Shown one piece after another: positions 15,947 to 26,278 of a stretch of DNA of 57,770 nucleotides. The notes beneath the pieces are model-generated. The model saw only the letters and a list, made by a program, of their open reading frames with translations, was not told the DNA's origin and ran no database searches. Positions within the stretch are counted from its first letter, which is position 1; every line of letters begins with the position of its first letter. The position numbers and the translations under genes were made by a program. Source of the stretch: Gammaproteobacteria bacterium (GTDB lineage Bacteria > Pseudomonadota > Gammaproteobacteria > Legionellales > Legionellaceae); assembly GCA_026399205.1 (NCBI GenBank), contig JAPLRL010000041.1, forward strand, positions 1 to 57,770, written 5' to 3'.

Positions 15947-17300
15947 AGAAAGAGATAGATATCGATGTCAATCCTTATTTGGCATTGTAAAATCAAATCG
16001 GTCAGATTGGTTTGCTAGGTGGTGTAAAACAGAAGGGATTACGGTTTCTACAATGGTTCTTGTTGAAAACAAGTATAATGGATTCCGCAAGGGTGCAGTG
16101 ATAGACAAAAATCAAAATACTGTTTTCCATCATGCGGTGCTCAATAATAACCTCGTGATGTTAACGGCGTTATTGGATGGGATTAAAGATGCTGATCTAA
16201 GGAATACCTTTTATTCTTTCAGAAATAATGAAGGGTTGTCAGCGATTCAGTTGGCAGAAATGCAAGAAAAATGGGATCTATTGACTCTACTCGCATTAAG
16301 AGCAGATCCACGTAAAATTCCTTTCCAGCACCTTGATGCTGTTTCGGATGAGTTAAAAAAAGAAGTGTTCTTGTTTTTGGTCGACAAACCAAGCTACAGG
16401 GTGGGGGTGGATCAAACTTGGATGTTGGATCTTTATCATCAAGTGCCAGATTTATTTAATGAATCATACCGAGCGTCAATACTCTTAGATGTTGTGATCA
16501 ATCATGGCGATCAACTCGCTAATCGAGCTGATGTGATTAGCCGATTAGTGCAAGCTGGAGCTTTAGATCAGGAGGCATCAATTCATTTTAATTCTCGAAC
16601 AAATATTTGTCATTACGCGATATTGACGCAAGATGTCGGTTTGTTAAAAAAAATATTGAATTCTAAATACCATCATGGCTATTTATATTCAAGAGATGAG
16701 AACGCACGCACCCCGCTCGAGCTTGCAATTGATAGGAAAGACTGGCCAATGGTTAATCTTATTTCATGCTGTCAATTTACTGACGATCGGATGCTGGCGG
16801 AGGGGAGGGCGCCTCATCACCCGGTTAAACTGATTGGGAGTGCTGCGAGGTTAGCTGCAGAGAACAATGATGCAGTTGGGTTTACCTTGTTGGTCAGATT
16901 AGGTGGCTTAGACAAATTGGCTTTGGAGGGGTGTAAGGATGAAAAAGGCAATACGGCTTGCCATTCTTTGATGCGACATGGCAATTTAGATATCTTAAAA
17001 GAGATAATAGCGCAACCGACTTGCGGTGAGTTTTTAATGAGTAAGAACCAAGAAGGGGATACGCCACTTGATCTTGCATTGAAGTTAGAGAGATGGGATC
17101 TTTTGCAGTTCATCATGGACGCAGACGTTATCGAGCCAAGTGATGCTTTAACGGCAATTAAAATGCATTTGATGGAAGTGGTGAAGGAGGATAAGCCGCG
17201 CGATAGGCATGGCTTCTTTCCAGCTGCTTCTGAGTCTGAGTTAGAACAGAAAAAGACTATAAATAAACCGCCACCGCTGCCATCAGCAAAAAACCAATAA
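15939..17300 (+). CDS. Ankyrin-repeat protein, 3' part of a disrupted gene
   Basis: 453 residues from a TTG at 15939 that lacks a Shine-Dalgarno, overlapping the preceding ORF by 8 bp in another frame. Modules include NTVFHHAVLNNNLVMLTALL, GLSAIQLAEMQEKWDLLTLL, TNICHYAILTQDVGLLKKIL, TPLELAIDRKDWPMVNLI, GNTACHSLMRHGNLDILKEI and DTPLDLALKLERWDLLQFI. They match those of 13547-15946 in style and spacing, which supports a common origin. The first 35 or so residues (ERDRYRCQ...) do not look like ankyrin and are probably out of frame with the original protein. If translated at all it may depend on coupling or on a later start. The 3' end overlaps the convergent ZIP gene by 44 bp. Confidence 0.6.
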   Translation: MSEERDRYRCQSLFGIVKSNRSDWFARWCKTEGITVSTMVLVENKYNGFRKGAVIDKNQNTVFHHAVLNNNLVMLTALLDGIKDADLRNTFYSFRNNEGLSAIQLAEMQEKWDLLTLLALRADPRKIPFQHLDAVSDELKKEVFLFLVDKPSYRVGVDQTWMLDLYHQVPDLFNESYRASILLDVVINHGDQLANRADVISRLVQAGALDQEASIHFNSRTNICHYAILTQDVGLLKKILNSKYHHGYLYSRDENARTPLELAIDRKDWPMVNLISCCQFTDDRMLAEGRAPHHPVKLIGSAARLAAENNDAVGFTLLVRLGGLDKLALEGCKDEKGNTACHSLMRHGNLDILKEIIAQPTCGEFLMSKNQEGDTPLDLALKLERWDLLQFIMDADVIEPSDALTAIKMHLMEVVKEDKPRDRHGFFPAASESELEQKKTINKPPPLPSAKNQ

Positions 17301-18039
17301 TTACAAAACTAAAATCAGCTAAGTTACAGCAGCGCTCCACCAGTACACAGCGCTCTAACCCGTGCAGTGTGCCTAAATATAAAAAAGTACCGGCAGAGGC
17401 TGCAATGAGTATCGGTGAGGTGAGGGAGTTATATGTGGGGTTATCGAAATAGCAGCCTAAAAAAATCCCCGCAGGGGTCATGCAAGCGAACAGAAAAAAT
17501 AAGCCATATTTGCTGAAGGGGCGCAGGGTGCTTTGATTCAATTGAATGGCTAAAGCAAAGCTTTCTGCCCATTTATGAGTGATGATCGCAAGAAACAGCA
17601 TGATGATGATTGATTCACTGTGATTAATGCCAAGTGCTGTGCCTAAAATAAAAGAATGAATCGATAACATAGCCCATGCCAACACCGCAAAAGCGGGGTG
17701 GGTGGCATGATGATCGTGCTCATGATGAACGTGATCAGTTGTCGCGTGAGGCGGGTGGTAAAGCACTTGGCCGACGTGTTCAAACCATAAAAATAAGAGA
17801 AACACCGCACCTGTGATGAGGTAGGCAAAAGGGTAATGATGCCCTGCGCGGTCAAAGAGTAGGGCCGCATCTGGTAACATATGTAAAAGCCCTGCGCCTA
17901 AAAATACGCCTGTAGCGAGCGTTTCACCAATCGAAATGCCATGGCTTGCGGTCGCGCATTTTTTTTTCTTAAAGGGATAAAAACCCGCGATAAGAATGGT
18001 GAGGAAAATACTAAGTGCTAATAAAACTTTTAAATTCAT
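17257..18039 (-). CDS. ZIP-family metal transporter
   Basis: 260 residues with about eight hydrophobic segments. The pattern is that of ZIP carriers: a cytoplasmic His-rich loop (HVHHEHDHHATH, about residues 103-114) and the metal-site helices IHSFILGTALGI and ITHKWAESFALAI. ZIP proteins usually bring Zn or Fe into the cytoplasm across the inner membrane. The ATG overlaps the stop of the upstream CDF gene by 4 bp, so the two are co-translated. The coding end overlaps the convergent ankyrin gene by 44 bp. The metal is not readable from sequence; zinc is the default guess. Confidence 0.88.
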   Translation of the reverse strand: MNLKVLLALSIFLTILIAGFYPFKKKKCATASHGISIGETLATGVFLGAGLLHMLPDAALLFDRAGHHYPFAYLITGAVFLLFLWFEHVGQVLYHPPHATTDHVHHEHDHHATHPAFAVLAWAMLSIHSFILGTALGINHSESIIIMLFLAIITHKWAESFALAIQLNQSTLRPFSKYGLFFLFACMTPAGIFLGCYFDNPTYNSLTSPILIAASAGTFLYLGTLHGLERCVLVERCCNLADFSFVIIGFLLMAAVAVYL

Positions 18040-19157
18040 AATGGATGAAAATACCTAAACAGCTTAATGACAGCATTCATTTTGATCAGTTGGTCACAAC
18101 GCTTCCGCAGCGAGTCTAATCGATTATGAGTATTTTTTAAATAGAGATCGATGGTGAGCTGCCCATTTAAATAATGAATAATCCAGGTCTGGATGTCAGG
18201 GAACTGCTCTTGCAAAGGAATCAGCCATTCTTTTTCAATGTGTTTCCTGTTAGGCAACTGTTTCGATGGCGAGACGCTTTCGTCGTCTTCTGGGTCAACG
18301 TGGACAGTCACATCAGAGATATTCGCATATTGTTTCATTAAAAGTTCATGCACATGTTGGGCAATGTAGTGGCCTTCAGAGACTGATAAATAAGGAAAAA
18401 CTAAAATATGCACATCTACTAAAATATGATCTCCCATCGATCGCGTGCGTAGTTGATGAATTTTATTCACTCCAGGGATACTGGCAATGGTCTGTTGAAT
18501 GTCTTCGATGAGTTCAGGTTTTACTGCTGTATCAATGAGTTCTTTGATGCTATGCCAGCTATATTCAATCCCCATTTTGATAATGAGAAGAGAGACCACC
18601 ACGGCGGCAATGGCATCGAGGTGGTGATATCCTAATAAACTGCCCAAAATACCTAAAGCGACCACCAATGACGTGGCGGAGTCTGAGCGGTGGTGCCAGG
18701 CGTTGGCTTTGATGAGGTTGGAATGAATTTTCTTTGCAACATGCAGGGTCACAAAAAACAAAATTTCATTGAGAAGAATAGAAAACCCAGCAATGCATAA
18801 TGCGCCTTGGGTGGGTACTTCTGGCCAAATCTTGGTAAATTCAGTGAGCGCATCCCAACAGATGCTTCCCCCTACGAAAATCAATAATATGGAAACAAGT
18901 AAGGTCCCGACGGTTTCGATACGCCGATGGCCATAAGGGTGCGCATCGTCTGCATCTTGATTGCCATAGTGTGAAGCAAACAACACCATGAAATCTGAGA
19001 GCAAGTCTGAAAAAGAGTGAACAGCATCGGCGATGAGGGCGTGAGAATGAAACCAAAATCCACCAATCAGTTTTAACACGCCTTGTAAGACGTTGGTGAG
19101 GGCGCCAATCACAGTGATGTTTCTTGCTTGTATATAGCGCTGTTTGTGTTGACTCAT
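18036..19157 (-). CDS. Cation diffusion facilitator (CDF) metal efflux protein
   Basis: 373 residues if started at ATG 19157 (MSQHKQRYIQ); a TTG at 19202 would add 15 residues but neither has a strong Shine-Dalgarno. Six transmembrane segments fill residues 1-200. The metal-site motif HSFSDLLSD in helix 2 and HHRSDSATS in helix 5 (His-x3-Asp) are typical, as is HPYGHRRIETVG in the loop after helix 2. The ferredoxin-like cytoplasmic domain (about 205-285) contains GDHILVDVHILVFP. A further 80-residue C-terminal extension (EKEWLIPLQEQFPDIQTWII) has no obvious relatives. CDF proteins export Zn, Fe, Mn or Cd against protons. It leads an operon with the ZIP gene, an unusual pairing of exporter and importer. 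Confidence 0.9.
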   Translation of the reverse strand: MSQHKQRYIQARNITVIGALTNVLQGVLKLIGGFWFHSHALIADAVHSFSDLLSDFMVLFASHYGNQDADDAHPYGHRRIETVGTLLVSILLIFVGGSICWDALTEFTKIWPEVPTQGALCIAGFSILLNEILFFVTLHVAKKIHSNLIKANAWHHRSDSATSLVVALGILGSLLGYHHLDAIAAVVVSLLIIKMGIEYSWHSIKELIDTAVKPELIEDIQQTIASIPGVNKIHQLRTRSMGDHILVDVHILVFPYLSVSEGHYIAQHVHELLMKQYANISDVTVHVDPEDDESVSPSKQLPNRKHIEKEWLIPLQEQFPDIQTWIIHYLNGQLTIDLYLKNTHNRLDSLRKRCDQLIKMNAVIKLFRYFHPL

Positions 19158-19210
19158 GCGGTGAGATGCGTATTCAGCGTAAATTAAGCTGCATTCTAGC
19201 AAGTTTTTTG

Positions 19211-19307
19211 GTAACTGCCCAGGTACACGTCATCCCGAGCGCAGCGAGGGATCTCCTGCCGCCGGTGGAGATCCTTCGCTGGCGCTCAGGATGACGTTGG
19301 AAGTTAC
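19211..19307. mobile_element. GTAACT-family miniature element with mixed arms
   Basis: 97 bp from GTAACTGCCC to GGAAGTTAC. The left arm is of the CGAGCGCAGCGAGG subtype and the right arm of the CTGGCGCTCAGG subtype, so the arms pair imperfectly; recombination between two copies is likely. The flanks GTTTTTTG and TTTTTTTG match at 7 of 8 bases. Confidence 0.8.
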
Positions 19308-19392
19308 TTTTTTTGTGATTTTATCTGATTTGTATTGACCTAATTATAGCTCACGGGTATCATCTCGTCTCTGTCTATATGGGCTAGTATTT

Positions 19393-19469
19393 CGGGGTGT
19401 AGCGCAGCTTGGTAGCGCGCCTGCTTTGGGAGCAGGATGTCGGGGGTTCGAATCCCTCCACCCCGACCA
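19393..19469 (+). tRNA. tRNA-Pro (TGG)
   Basis: CGGGGTG acceptor pairs with CACCCCG, anticodon loop TTTGGGA gives TGG, the T arm has GGTTCGAATCC and CCA is encoded. Confidence 0.95.
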
Positions 19470-19482
19470 AGATTGATTCTAG

Positions 19483-19559
19483 GCGCCCGTAGCTCATTCG
19501 GATAGAGCATCGGCCTTCTAAGCCGAGGGTAGCAGGTTCGAATCCTGCCGGGCGCACCA
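19483..19559 (+). tRNA. tRNA-Arg (TCT)
   Basis: GCGCCCG pairs with CGGGCGC, the anticodon loop CTTCTAA gives TCT (codon AGA), and the gene ends ACCA. Confidence 0.94.
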
Positions 19560-19593
19560 AAAAAAGGCGGTGTCTGAAAAAAAACCATGTCAT

Positions 19594-19670
19594 GGTGGAC
19601 GTAGCTCAGTTGGTAGAGCCCCGGGTTGTGATCCCGGTTGTCGTGGGTTCGAGCCCCATCGTTCACCCCA
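19594..19670 (+). tRNA. tRNA-His (GTG)
   Basis: An extra 5' G at 19594 faces the C before CCA, the hallmark of tRNA-His. The anticodon loop TTGTGAT gives GTG. Confidence 0.95.
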
Positions 19671-19736
19671 AATTTCAAATTCTTCTCCTTTTTCTTTTGA
19701 CAAAAAGCCTGCACTGATTGATAATTCGCCCTTATT

Positions 19737-19822
<86 letters not shown>

Positions 19823-19853
19823 ATATTCAGAGTTGACCAAAAGAGGTGTGTGA

Positions 19854-21188
19854 ATGGAAGTGTCAGTTGAGTCGTTGAGTGGCTTGAATCGCAGGGTTAC
19901 TGTCTTAGTTCAACATGAGCAAGTCGAAGAAAAAGTTCAAAAAGAGTTACAAAAACTCGCTGCTCGCGTGCAAATGGATGGTTTTCGTAAAGGCAAAGCG
20001 CCTCTGAATGTTGTAAAACAACGATATTCAGATAGTATCCGTCTCGAAGTTGCCCAAGAATTATTAAAAGACACCCTCGATGACGCATTAGAATCAAAAA
20101 AACTGGTTCCTATCAGCACGCCTGAAGTCGACAAATTTGAACTCGATGCTGGAAAAGACTTCCAATATTCAGTGACCTTTGAAGTGTACCCTGAATTTGA
20201 AGTTGAAGAACTCACCAAGAAAACAAAGGTTGAGTTGATTAAATCATCCGTCACTGATGAAGATGTCATCCAAATGATTGAACGCCTACGCGAGCAGCAT
20301 AAAGGATGGCAGGCTGTTTCTAGAAAATCAAAATCAGGGGATCAAGTCAATATTGATTTCAAAGGGTTTGTTAACGATGAACCTTTTGAAAACGGCTCAT
20401 CTGAAGGCGTTGATCTGGTCTTAGGTTCACACCAAATGATTCCAGGGTTTGAAGACGCACTCATCGGACACAAAGCAGGCGAATCATTTTCATTTGACGT
20501 GACGTTTCCAGAAGTCTATCAAGAAAAAAGTTTAGCAGGACAAACCGCACGTTTTGACATTGTGTTACATGAGGTACGTGAAGGTCTGTTACCTGATGTA
20601 GACGCGGCGTTTGTCAGTAAATTTGGCGTAAAATTAGGTGACATCGACGCGTTTCGTGTAGATATCCGCTCACACATGGACCGCGAATTAGACAAGCGTT
20701 TACGTGAGATTAACCACGATCGTTGCTTTAGTGCACTTGCCAAAGTTAATGAAATTGAGTTACCTACGGTGCTCATTGATAAAGAAATTGAAACCCTCAA
20801 ACATGAACTTTATCATCAAATATTTGGTGCAAAACACAGTGATCATGAAAAAATACCTGATTTTCCACGCGAGCTGTTTGAAGACCGCGCTAAAAAACGC
20901 GTTCATTTGGGGCTTATTGTCTCTGAATATGTTAAAAAACATCGCATGATTGTTGATGATGCACGTGTTGAGGCAATGCTTGACAGGTTATCTTCAGCTT
21001 ATGATGATCCTGTTGCATTCAAGACCCAAACCCGAGAAGATAAACAATGGATGGCTGAAATCGAGGCGATTGTGTTAGAACAAATGATTGCTGAGCGTAT
21101 CCTTGAAACCACTTCCGTGAAAGAAGAAAAATTGATATATGATGATGTCATGAATTATAAAAACGACAAGGATAACCAAAAGGAATGA
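19854..21188 (+). CDS. tig: Trigger factor, ribosome-associated chaperone and prolyl isomerase
   Basis: 444 residues. The N-terminal domain (1-115) carries the ribosome-docking signature [16 protein letters not shown]. Residues 150-245 are the FKBP-type isomerase domain ([41 protein letters not shown]). The remaining helical part forms the chaperone cavity. It binds L23 at the exit tunnel and shields nascent chains. The ATG follows AGAGGTGTGTGA. The stop overlaps the first clpP ATG (ATGA), so tig-clpP-clpX form one unit, the usual gammaproteobacterial order. Confidence 0.97.
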   Translation: MEVSVESLSGLNRRVTVLVQHEQVEEKVQKELQKLAARVQMDGFRKGKAPLNVVKQRYSDSIRLEVAQELLKDTLDDALESKKLVPISTPEVDKFELDAGKDFQYSVTFEVYPEFEVEELTKKTKVELIKSSVTDEDVIQMIERLREQHKGWQAVSRKSKSGDQVNIDFKGFVNDEPFENGSSEGVDLVLGSHQMIPGFEDALIGHKAGESFSFDVTFPEVYQEKSLAGQTARFDIVLHEVREGLLPDVDAAFVSKFGVKLGDIDAFRVDIRSHMDRELDKRLREINHDRCFSALAKVNEIELPTVLIDKEIETLKHELYHQIFGAKHSDHEKIPDFPRELFEDRAKKRVHLGLIVSEYVKKHRMIVDDARVEAMLDRLSSAYDDPVAFKTQTREDKQWMAEIEAIVLEQMIAERILETTSVKEEKLIYDDVMNYKNDKDNQKE

Positions 21189-21853
21189 GCATCATGAATG
21201 GATATAATGGATTTGATGACAGAGTGAGAAGTACCAGTGGGTTAGTGCCTATGGTTATCGAACAAACATCGCGAGGCGAGCGTTCCTATGATATTTATTC
21301 GCGGCTGTTAAAAGAAAGAATTATTTTCCTTTTAGGAGAAGTCGAAGATCATATGGCCAATTTAGTCGTGGCCCAGCTGCTGTTTTTAGAATCTGAAAAT
21401 CCTGAAAAAGATATTCATTTATATATTAACTCACCCGGTGGCGTGGTCACAGCAGGTTTGGCGATTTACGATACCATTCAATTCATTAAGCCTGATGTCA
21501 GTACGCTATGTATCGGCCAAGCCGCAAGCGCTGCTGCGTTGTTGCTATGTGCAGGGGCTGATGGGAAGCGTTTTTGTTTACCCAATTCACGGGTGATGAT
21601 TCATCAGCCACTGGGTGGATTTCGGGGTCAGGCAACTGATATCGAAATTCATACGCGTGAAATTCTTACGATTCGTGAGCGCTTAAATGCCATTATGGCC
21701 AAACATACCAAAAAAACACCTGAACAAATCATGAAAGACACCGAACGGGATAATTTCATGAGCGCGAAAGAAGCAGTCGCGTACGGGTTGGTTGACTCTA
21801 TTTTAATGCGACGTGACGCTTTAGGCGTGGTACCGCAAGACAAAAACGAGTAA
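21185..21853 (+). CDS. clpP: ATP-dependent Clp protease proteolytic subunit
   Basis: 222 residues from the ATG overlapping the tig stop; a second ATG nine bases later (MNGYNGFDD) is also possible. Serine protease with Ser115 in [12 protein letters not shown], His140 in [12 protein letters not shown] and an Asp near residue 190. It forms a tetradecameric barrel that degrades proteins unfolded by Clp[18 protein letters not shown] and [17 protein letters not shown] are the usual signatures. The short N-terminal leader may be cut off during maturation. Confidence 0.97.
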   Translation: MSIMNGYNGFDDRVRSTSGLVPMVIEQTSRGERSYDIYSRLLKERIIFLLGEVEDHMANLVVAQLLFLESENPEKDIHLYINSPGGVVTAGLAIYDTIQFIKPDVSTLCIGQAASAAALLLCAGADGKRFCLPNSRVMIHQPLGGFRGQATDIEIHTREILTIRERLNAIMAKHTKKTPEQIMKDTERDNFMSAKEAVAYGLVDSILMRRDALGVVPQDKNE

Positions 21854-21879
21854 ATACTTTAAAAGGCTGGAGGCAGTGA

Positions 21880-23151
21880 ATGGCAAAACAAGAAGGTGGC
21901 GCAGACGGGAAATCCATGTTCTGTTCTTTTTGCGGAAAAAGTCAGCATGAAGTTAAAAAGCTGATTGCAGGTCCTTCCGTTTTTGTATGTGATGAGTGTG
22001 TTGACTTGTGTAATGAGATCATTCGTGAAGAAGTTAAAGATGATCTACAGCCCAAAGACGAGACCAAACTGCCTACACCGAAAGAAATTACTCAATTTTT
22101 AGATGAGTATGTCATTGGTCAACCGCACGCCAAAAAAGTATTGTCAGTCGCGGTGTATAATCATTATAAACGCTTGTTAAGACAAACCACTGATGGGGTT
22201 GAGCTAGGTAAAAGTAACATCTTGCTTATTGGGCCTACAGGCAGCGGAAAAACCTTATTAGCGCAGACTTTAGCGCGCATCTTAAATGTCCCCTTTGCAA
22301 TGGCGGATGCGACCACATTAACTGAGGCAGGTTATGTGGGCGAAGACGTAGAAAACATTATTCATAAATTGTTGCAAAAATGTGATTACGATGTGACTAA
22401 AGCTCAAAAAGGCATCGTTTATATCGATGAAATCGATAAAATCGCACGTAAATCAGAAAACCCATCGATTACCCGTGATGTATCAGGCGAAGGCGTGCAG
22501 CAAGCGCTCCTAAAGCTCATTGAAGGGACGGTTGCTTCAGTTCCTCCACAAGGCGGCCGTAAACATCCACAACAAGAGTTTGTTCAGGTCGATACCTCAA
22601 ACATCCTGTTTATTTGTGGTGGCGCGTTCCAAGGCTTAGAAAAACTCATTCGCGACAGAGGTGATAAGTCGAGCATTGGATTTTCTGCGCAATTGAAGAA
22701 CGAGAAAAATCGTAAAGCCAAAGAAACCGATATTGAAAGCCTTGAGCCAGACGATTTGATTAAATTCGGGTTGATTCCAGAGTTTGTCGGTCGTTTGCCC
22801 GTTGTGGCTAATTTAAAAGAATTAGATGAAGACGCTTTAGTTGATATTTTGGTGAAACCCAAAAATGCGTTAACCAAGCAATTTCATGCGTTGTTTGAGA
22901 TGGAAGGGGTAGACTTAGAGTTTCGCCCAGAAGCATTACGCTTAATTGCTAAAAAAGCATTAACGCGGCAAATGGGGGCGAGGGGTCTGCGTTCTATTCT
23001 TGAAAATATCTTGCTAGATACCATGTACGATTTGCCGTCTACACTCGGCGTAGAAAAAGTCGTTGTTGATGAGCAAACGGTGCAAAAAGATGGTAAGCCA
23101 ATTTTAGTTTTCTCGGATGATGCAGCAGCAGCAGGTGAACAACAAGTTTAA
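21880..23151 (+). CDS. clpX: Clp protease ATP-binding unfoldase ClpX
   Basis: 423 residues, the normal length. The N-terminal zinc-binding domain has CSFCGK and CDECVDLCN. The AAA+ module has Walker A GPTGSGKT, Walker B VYIDEIDK and the pore loop [16 protein letters not shown] lies in the small AAA+ domain. It recognises degradation tags (for example ssrA) and threads substrates into ClpP; the SspB adaptor that delivers such substrates is encoded at 43693 in this window. It follows clpP by 26 bp with an AGGCTGGAGG ribosome-binding site. Confidence 0.97.
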   Translation: MAKQEGGADGKSMFCSFCGKSQHEVKKLIAGPSVFVCDECVDLCNEIIREEVKDDLQPKDETKLPTPKEITQFLDEYVIGQPHAKKVLSVAVYNHYKRLLRQTTDGVELGKSNILLIGPTGSGKTLLAQTLARILNVPFAMADATTLTEAGYVGEDVENIIHKLLQKCDYDVTKAQKGIVYIDEIDKIARKSENPSITRDVSGEGVQQALLKLIEGTVASVPPQGGRKHPQQEFVQVDTSNILFICGGAFQGLEKLIRDRGDKSSIGFSAQLKNEKNRKAKETDIESLEPDDLIKFGLIPEFVGRLPVVANLKELDEDALVDILVKPKNALTKQFHALFEMEGVDLEFRPEALRLIAKKALTRQMGARGLRSILENILLDTMYDLPSTLGVEKVVVDEQTVQKDGKPILVFSDDAAAAGEQQV

Positions 23152-23166
23152 TTGACTAAAGGGACG

Positions 23167-25644
23167 ATGATGGCTCAACAAGACGAAATAGAATCCGTAT
23201 CTTCTCAAGAGTCTCTAGAAGACTCTCAAGAAACTAAGCCATTGATTTTGCCAGTTTTGCCTTTGAGGGATGTGGTGGTTTATCCCCATATGGTGATTCC
23301 GCTTTTTGTAGGTCGCGATAAATCAATTAAAGCGCTTGAAGTTGCCATGCTTGATAATAAGCAAATCTTTTTGGTTGCCCAGCGCAAGTCAGCCAATGAT
23401 GATCCGGGCCCTGAAGACTTATATGAGATTGGGACTATCTCTAGTGTATTGCAGCTGTTAAAACTTCCTGATGGGACTGTGAAGGTGCTCATTGAGGGAG
23501 AACAGCGCTGTAGTGTGAAACATTATTTACAGATGCATGCCTATATGGAAGCTGAGCTTGATGTATTAGCAGATCAACAATCCTCACTAGAACAGCCTGA
23601 AATTGATATTTTAATGCGTTCGTTGATGTCTCAATTTGAACAATATATTAAATTAGGTAAAAAAATTCCACCCGAAGTCCTCTCTTCGCTGGTGGGGATT
23701 GATGAGCCCGGACGACTTTCAGATATTATTGCCGCACATTTATCTCTAAAGCTAGAAGATAAACAAGTCTTGCTGGAGCTGGTTGATATTGGTGCACGGC
23801 TTGAAAAGCTGGTTGTCCTATTGGAAGGCGAAATTGATTTATTGAATGTTGAAAAGCGTGTGCGCGGTCGTGTGAAGCGTCAAATGGAAAAAAGCCAGCG
23901 CGAATATTATCTGAACGAACAAATGAAGGCGATTCAAAAAGAACTCGGTGAATTAACCGAAGAGGGAACTGAGCTCGAGCAATTAGAACAACAAGTTGAA
24001 AAAGCAGGGATGTCTAAAGAAGCCAAAGAAAAAACCTTAGCTGAACTGAAAAAATTAAAAATGATGTCGCCCATGTCGGCAGAAGCTACGGTGATTAGAA
24101 ACTATTTAGACTGGATGTTGCAGGTTCCTTGGAAAAGAAAAAACAAAATACAATTTGATATCAAAAAAGCGGAAGCCTTGTTGAGTAAAGAACATTATGG
24201 CCTAGACAAGGTGAAAGAACGCATTATCGAGTATTTAGCGGTTCAGCAACGCGTGAAACGTGTCAAAGGACCTATTTTGTGTTTAGTTGGTCCACCAGGC
24301 GTGGGTAAGACCTCATTGGGTCAATCGATTGCAAATGCGACGGGTCGTACTTTCATTCGTATTGCGTTAGGCGGGATTAGAGATGAAGCGGAAATTCGTG
24401 GTCATCGCCGTACCTATATTGGCTCTATGCCAGGCAAAATCATACAAAAACTCTGTAAAGCAGGCGTAAAAAATCCACTGATCATGTTAGATGAAGTGGA
24501 TAAAATGGCGATGGATTTCCGAGGAGATCCCGCATCAGCTTTATTAGAAGTCTTAGATCCAGAACAAAACCATACCTTTAGTGACCACTATTTAGAAGTG
24601 GACTATGACTTAAGTGACGTGATGTTTATTGCAACGGCAAACTCGCTAGAAATCCCGCCAGCATTGCTGGACCGCATGGAAATCATGCGACTTGCAGGGT
24701 ACACCGAAGAAGAAAAAGTCCACATTGCGAAGGGTTATTTATTACCCAAACAAATTGTGCTGAACGGTTTGAACCCTGAAGAAATCTTAATTCAAGAGAG
24801 TGCGGTGCGTGAAATTATTCAGCACTATACGCGAGAGGCCGGTGTTAGAAATCTAGAGCGTGATATTGCGAGCATTTGTCGAAAAGTGGTCAAAGCGATT
24901 TTAACCAGCAACTCAGGGGATCGTACAAAAAAACGTACGATTACCAAAAAGAATGTCGGAAAATATTTAGGCGTCGTCAAATATCTATATGGTTTGGCAG
25001 ATGAGCGCGACCGCGTAGGTCAAGTTGCGGGGCTTGCATGGACCAGTGTGGGGGGGGAATTACTCACCATAGAGGCCGCTATGATGCCTGGTAAAGGGAA
25101 AACAACCCATACCGGCCATTTAGGCGAAGTGATGCAAGAATCGATTCTGGCGGCGATGACTGTGGTCAGAAGCCGCGCACTTCAATTTGGTTTAGACGTC
25201 GATTTTTATGATAAAAACGATTTTCATGTGCATGTGCCAGAAGGGGCCACCCCAAAAGATGGTCCGAGCGCGGGCGTTGGGATGTGTACCGCATTGGTTT
25301 CTGTGGCGACCAAAATCCCGGTGCGCGCAGATGTTGCGATGACAGGAGAAATCACGCTACGCGGCGAGGCATTGCCGATTGGAGGATTAAAAGAAAAACT
25401 CCTGGCAGCACACCGTGCGGGCATTAAACATGTGATTATTCCTGAGGAAAATCGTAAAGATTTAGAAGAAATTCCTGAGGCAATTTTGCGTAAATTGAAG
25501 ATTCATCCAGTGAAAACAATTGAGCAAGTTTTGGAAATAGCGCTTCAACGTATGCCAGTTTCTATCGATGGCGCGGTGGTTCCTGCGCTGCCATTATCGG
25601 AAGAAAGTAAAAAAAATGAAAATAAGGATTTACATGCCCATTAA
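23167..25644 (+). CDS. lon: ATP-dependent protease La
   Basis: 825 residues from ATG 23167; the ATG at 23170 is equally good after AAAGGGACG. The N-terminal substrate-binding domain begins [23 protein letters not shown]. The AAA+ domain has [11 protein letters not shown], and the C-terminal protease domain has the Ser-Lys dyad Ser701 (DGPSAGVGM) and Lys744 ([11 protein letters not shown]). It degrades misfolded and short-lived regulatory proteins in the cytoplasm. It starts 15 bp after clpX, closing the tig-clpP-clpX-lon cluster. The 30-residue tail after the protease domain is acidic/polar and variable between species. Confidence 0.97.
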   Translation: MMAQQDEIESVSSQESLEDSQETKPLILPVLPLRDVVVYPHMVIPLFVGRDKSIKALEVAMLDNKQIFLVAQRKSANDDPGPEDLYEIGTISSVLQLLKLPDGTVKVLIEGEQRCSVKHYLQMHAYMEAELDVLADQQSSLEQPEIDILMRSLMSQFEQYIKLGKKIPPEVLSSLVGIDEPGRLSDIIAAHLSLKLEDKQVLLELVDIGARLEKLVVLLEGEIDLLNVEKRVRGRVKRQMEKSQREYYLNEQMKAIQKELGELTEEGTELEQLEQQVEKAGMSKEAKEKTLAELKKLKMMSPMSAEATVIRNYLDWMLQVPWKRKNKIQFDIKKAEALLSKEHYGLDKVKERIIEYLAVQQRVKRVKGPILCLVGPPGVGKTSLGQSIANATGRTFIRIALGGIRDEAEIRGHRRTYIGSMPGKIIQKLCKAGVKNPLIMLDEVDKMAMDFRGDPASALLEVLDPEQNHTFSDHYLEVDYDLSDVMFIATANSLEIPPALLDRMEIMRLAGYTEEEKVHIAKGYLLPKQIVLNGLNPEEILIQESAVREIIQHYTREAGVRNLERDIASICRKVVKAILTSNSGDRTKKRTITKKNVGKYLGVVKYLYGLADERDRVGQVAGLAWTSVGGELLTIEAAMMPGKGKTTHTGHLGEVMQESILAAMTVVRSRALQFGLDVDFYDKNDFHVHVPEGATPKDGPSAGVGMCTALVSVATKIPVRADVAMTGEITLRGEALPIGGLKEKLLAAHRAGIKHVIIPEENRKDLEEIPEAILRKLKIHPVKTIEQVLEIALQRMPVSIDGAVVPALPLSEESKKNENKDLHAH

Positions 25645-25778
25645 TAATGGGGTATATTTCAAACCGTTGCCCTCATGCATGAAGTTAAGGGCACACCAAG
25701 GATGTGAGTGCTTAATATGAGTGGAGCATGTTCACTCATTCTAAAGATTAAGGGATGAATAACTCGACAGGGGATAAT

Positions 25779-26057
25779 ATGAACAAAACTGAATTGGTTA
25801 GTGCAATTGCACATGGTGCCGGTGTAACAAAGGCAGATGCGGGACGTGTACTTGATGTGTTTATGGATACAATCATATCACAACTGAAAAGTGGTGATCA
25901 GATTGTTCTTCCTGGTTTTGGATCTTTCTCAACTGGGAATCGTTCTGCTCGAACAGGACGTAATCCACAAACAGGTGCAACGATTCAGATTAAAGCATCT
26001 CGTGTTGCGAAGTTCAGAGCAGGTAAAAAGTTGAAAGAAGCGGTACAAAAAGTATAG
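25779..26057 (+). CDS. hupB: DNA-binding protein HU
   Basis: 92 residues from ATG 25779 (MNKTELVSAIA), preceded by AGGGGATAAT; the in-frame ATG at 25755 would add eight atypical residues. The HU signature GFGSFSTGNRSARTGRNPQTG, with the DNA-clamping arm and its Arg-Asn-Pro tip, is complete. It dimerises and bends DNA non-specifically in the nucleoid. Position after lon and before two tRNAs and ppiD is conserved in gammaproteobacteria. Confidence 0.97.
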   Translation: MNKTELVSAIAHGAGVTKADAGRVLDVFMDTIISQLKSGDQIVLPGFGSFSTGNRSARTGRNPQTGATIQIKASRVAKFRAGKKLKEAVQKV

Positions 26058-26064
26058 TTTTACC

Positions 26065-26137
26065 GGGTGCTTAGCTCAGCTGGGAGAGCATCGCCCTTAC
26101 AAGGCGAGGGTCGTAGGTTCGATCCCTACAGCACCCA
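26065..26137 (+). tRNA. tRNA-Val (TAC)
   Basis: GGGTGCT pairs with AGCACCC, the anticodon loop CTTACAA gives TAC. CCA is not encoded (ATTC follows), so it must be added. It lies 7 bp after hupB. Confidence 0.94.
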
Positions 26138-26145
26138 TTCATTTT

Positions 26146-26222
26146 GGAGTGGTAGTTCAGTTGGTTAGAATACCGGCCTGTCACGCCGGGGGTCGCGGGT
26201 TCGAGCCCCGTCCACTCCGCCA
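26146..26222 (+). tRNA. tRNA-Asp (GTC)
   Basis: GGAGTGG pairs with CCACTCC, the anticodon loop CTGTCAC gives GTC, and CCA is encoded. Confidence 0.95.
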
Positions 26223-26226
26223 ATAA

Positions 26227-26257
26227 TAGCGCGCCTCCTTAGGCGCGTTTTTTTTAG
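26227..26257 (+). terminator. Rho-independent terminator after the tRNA pair
   Basis: GCGCGCCT-CCTT-AGGCGCG followed by eight T residues, just before the ppiD start. It would end the hupB-tRNA transcript. Confidence 0.9.
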
Positions 26258-26278
26258 GTTTCTTAGGGATTTGGCAAC

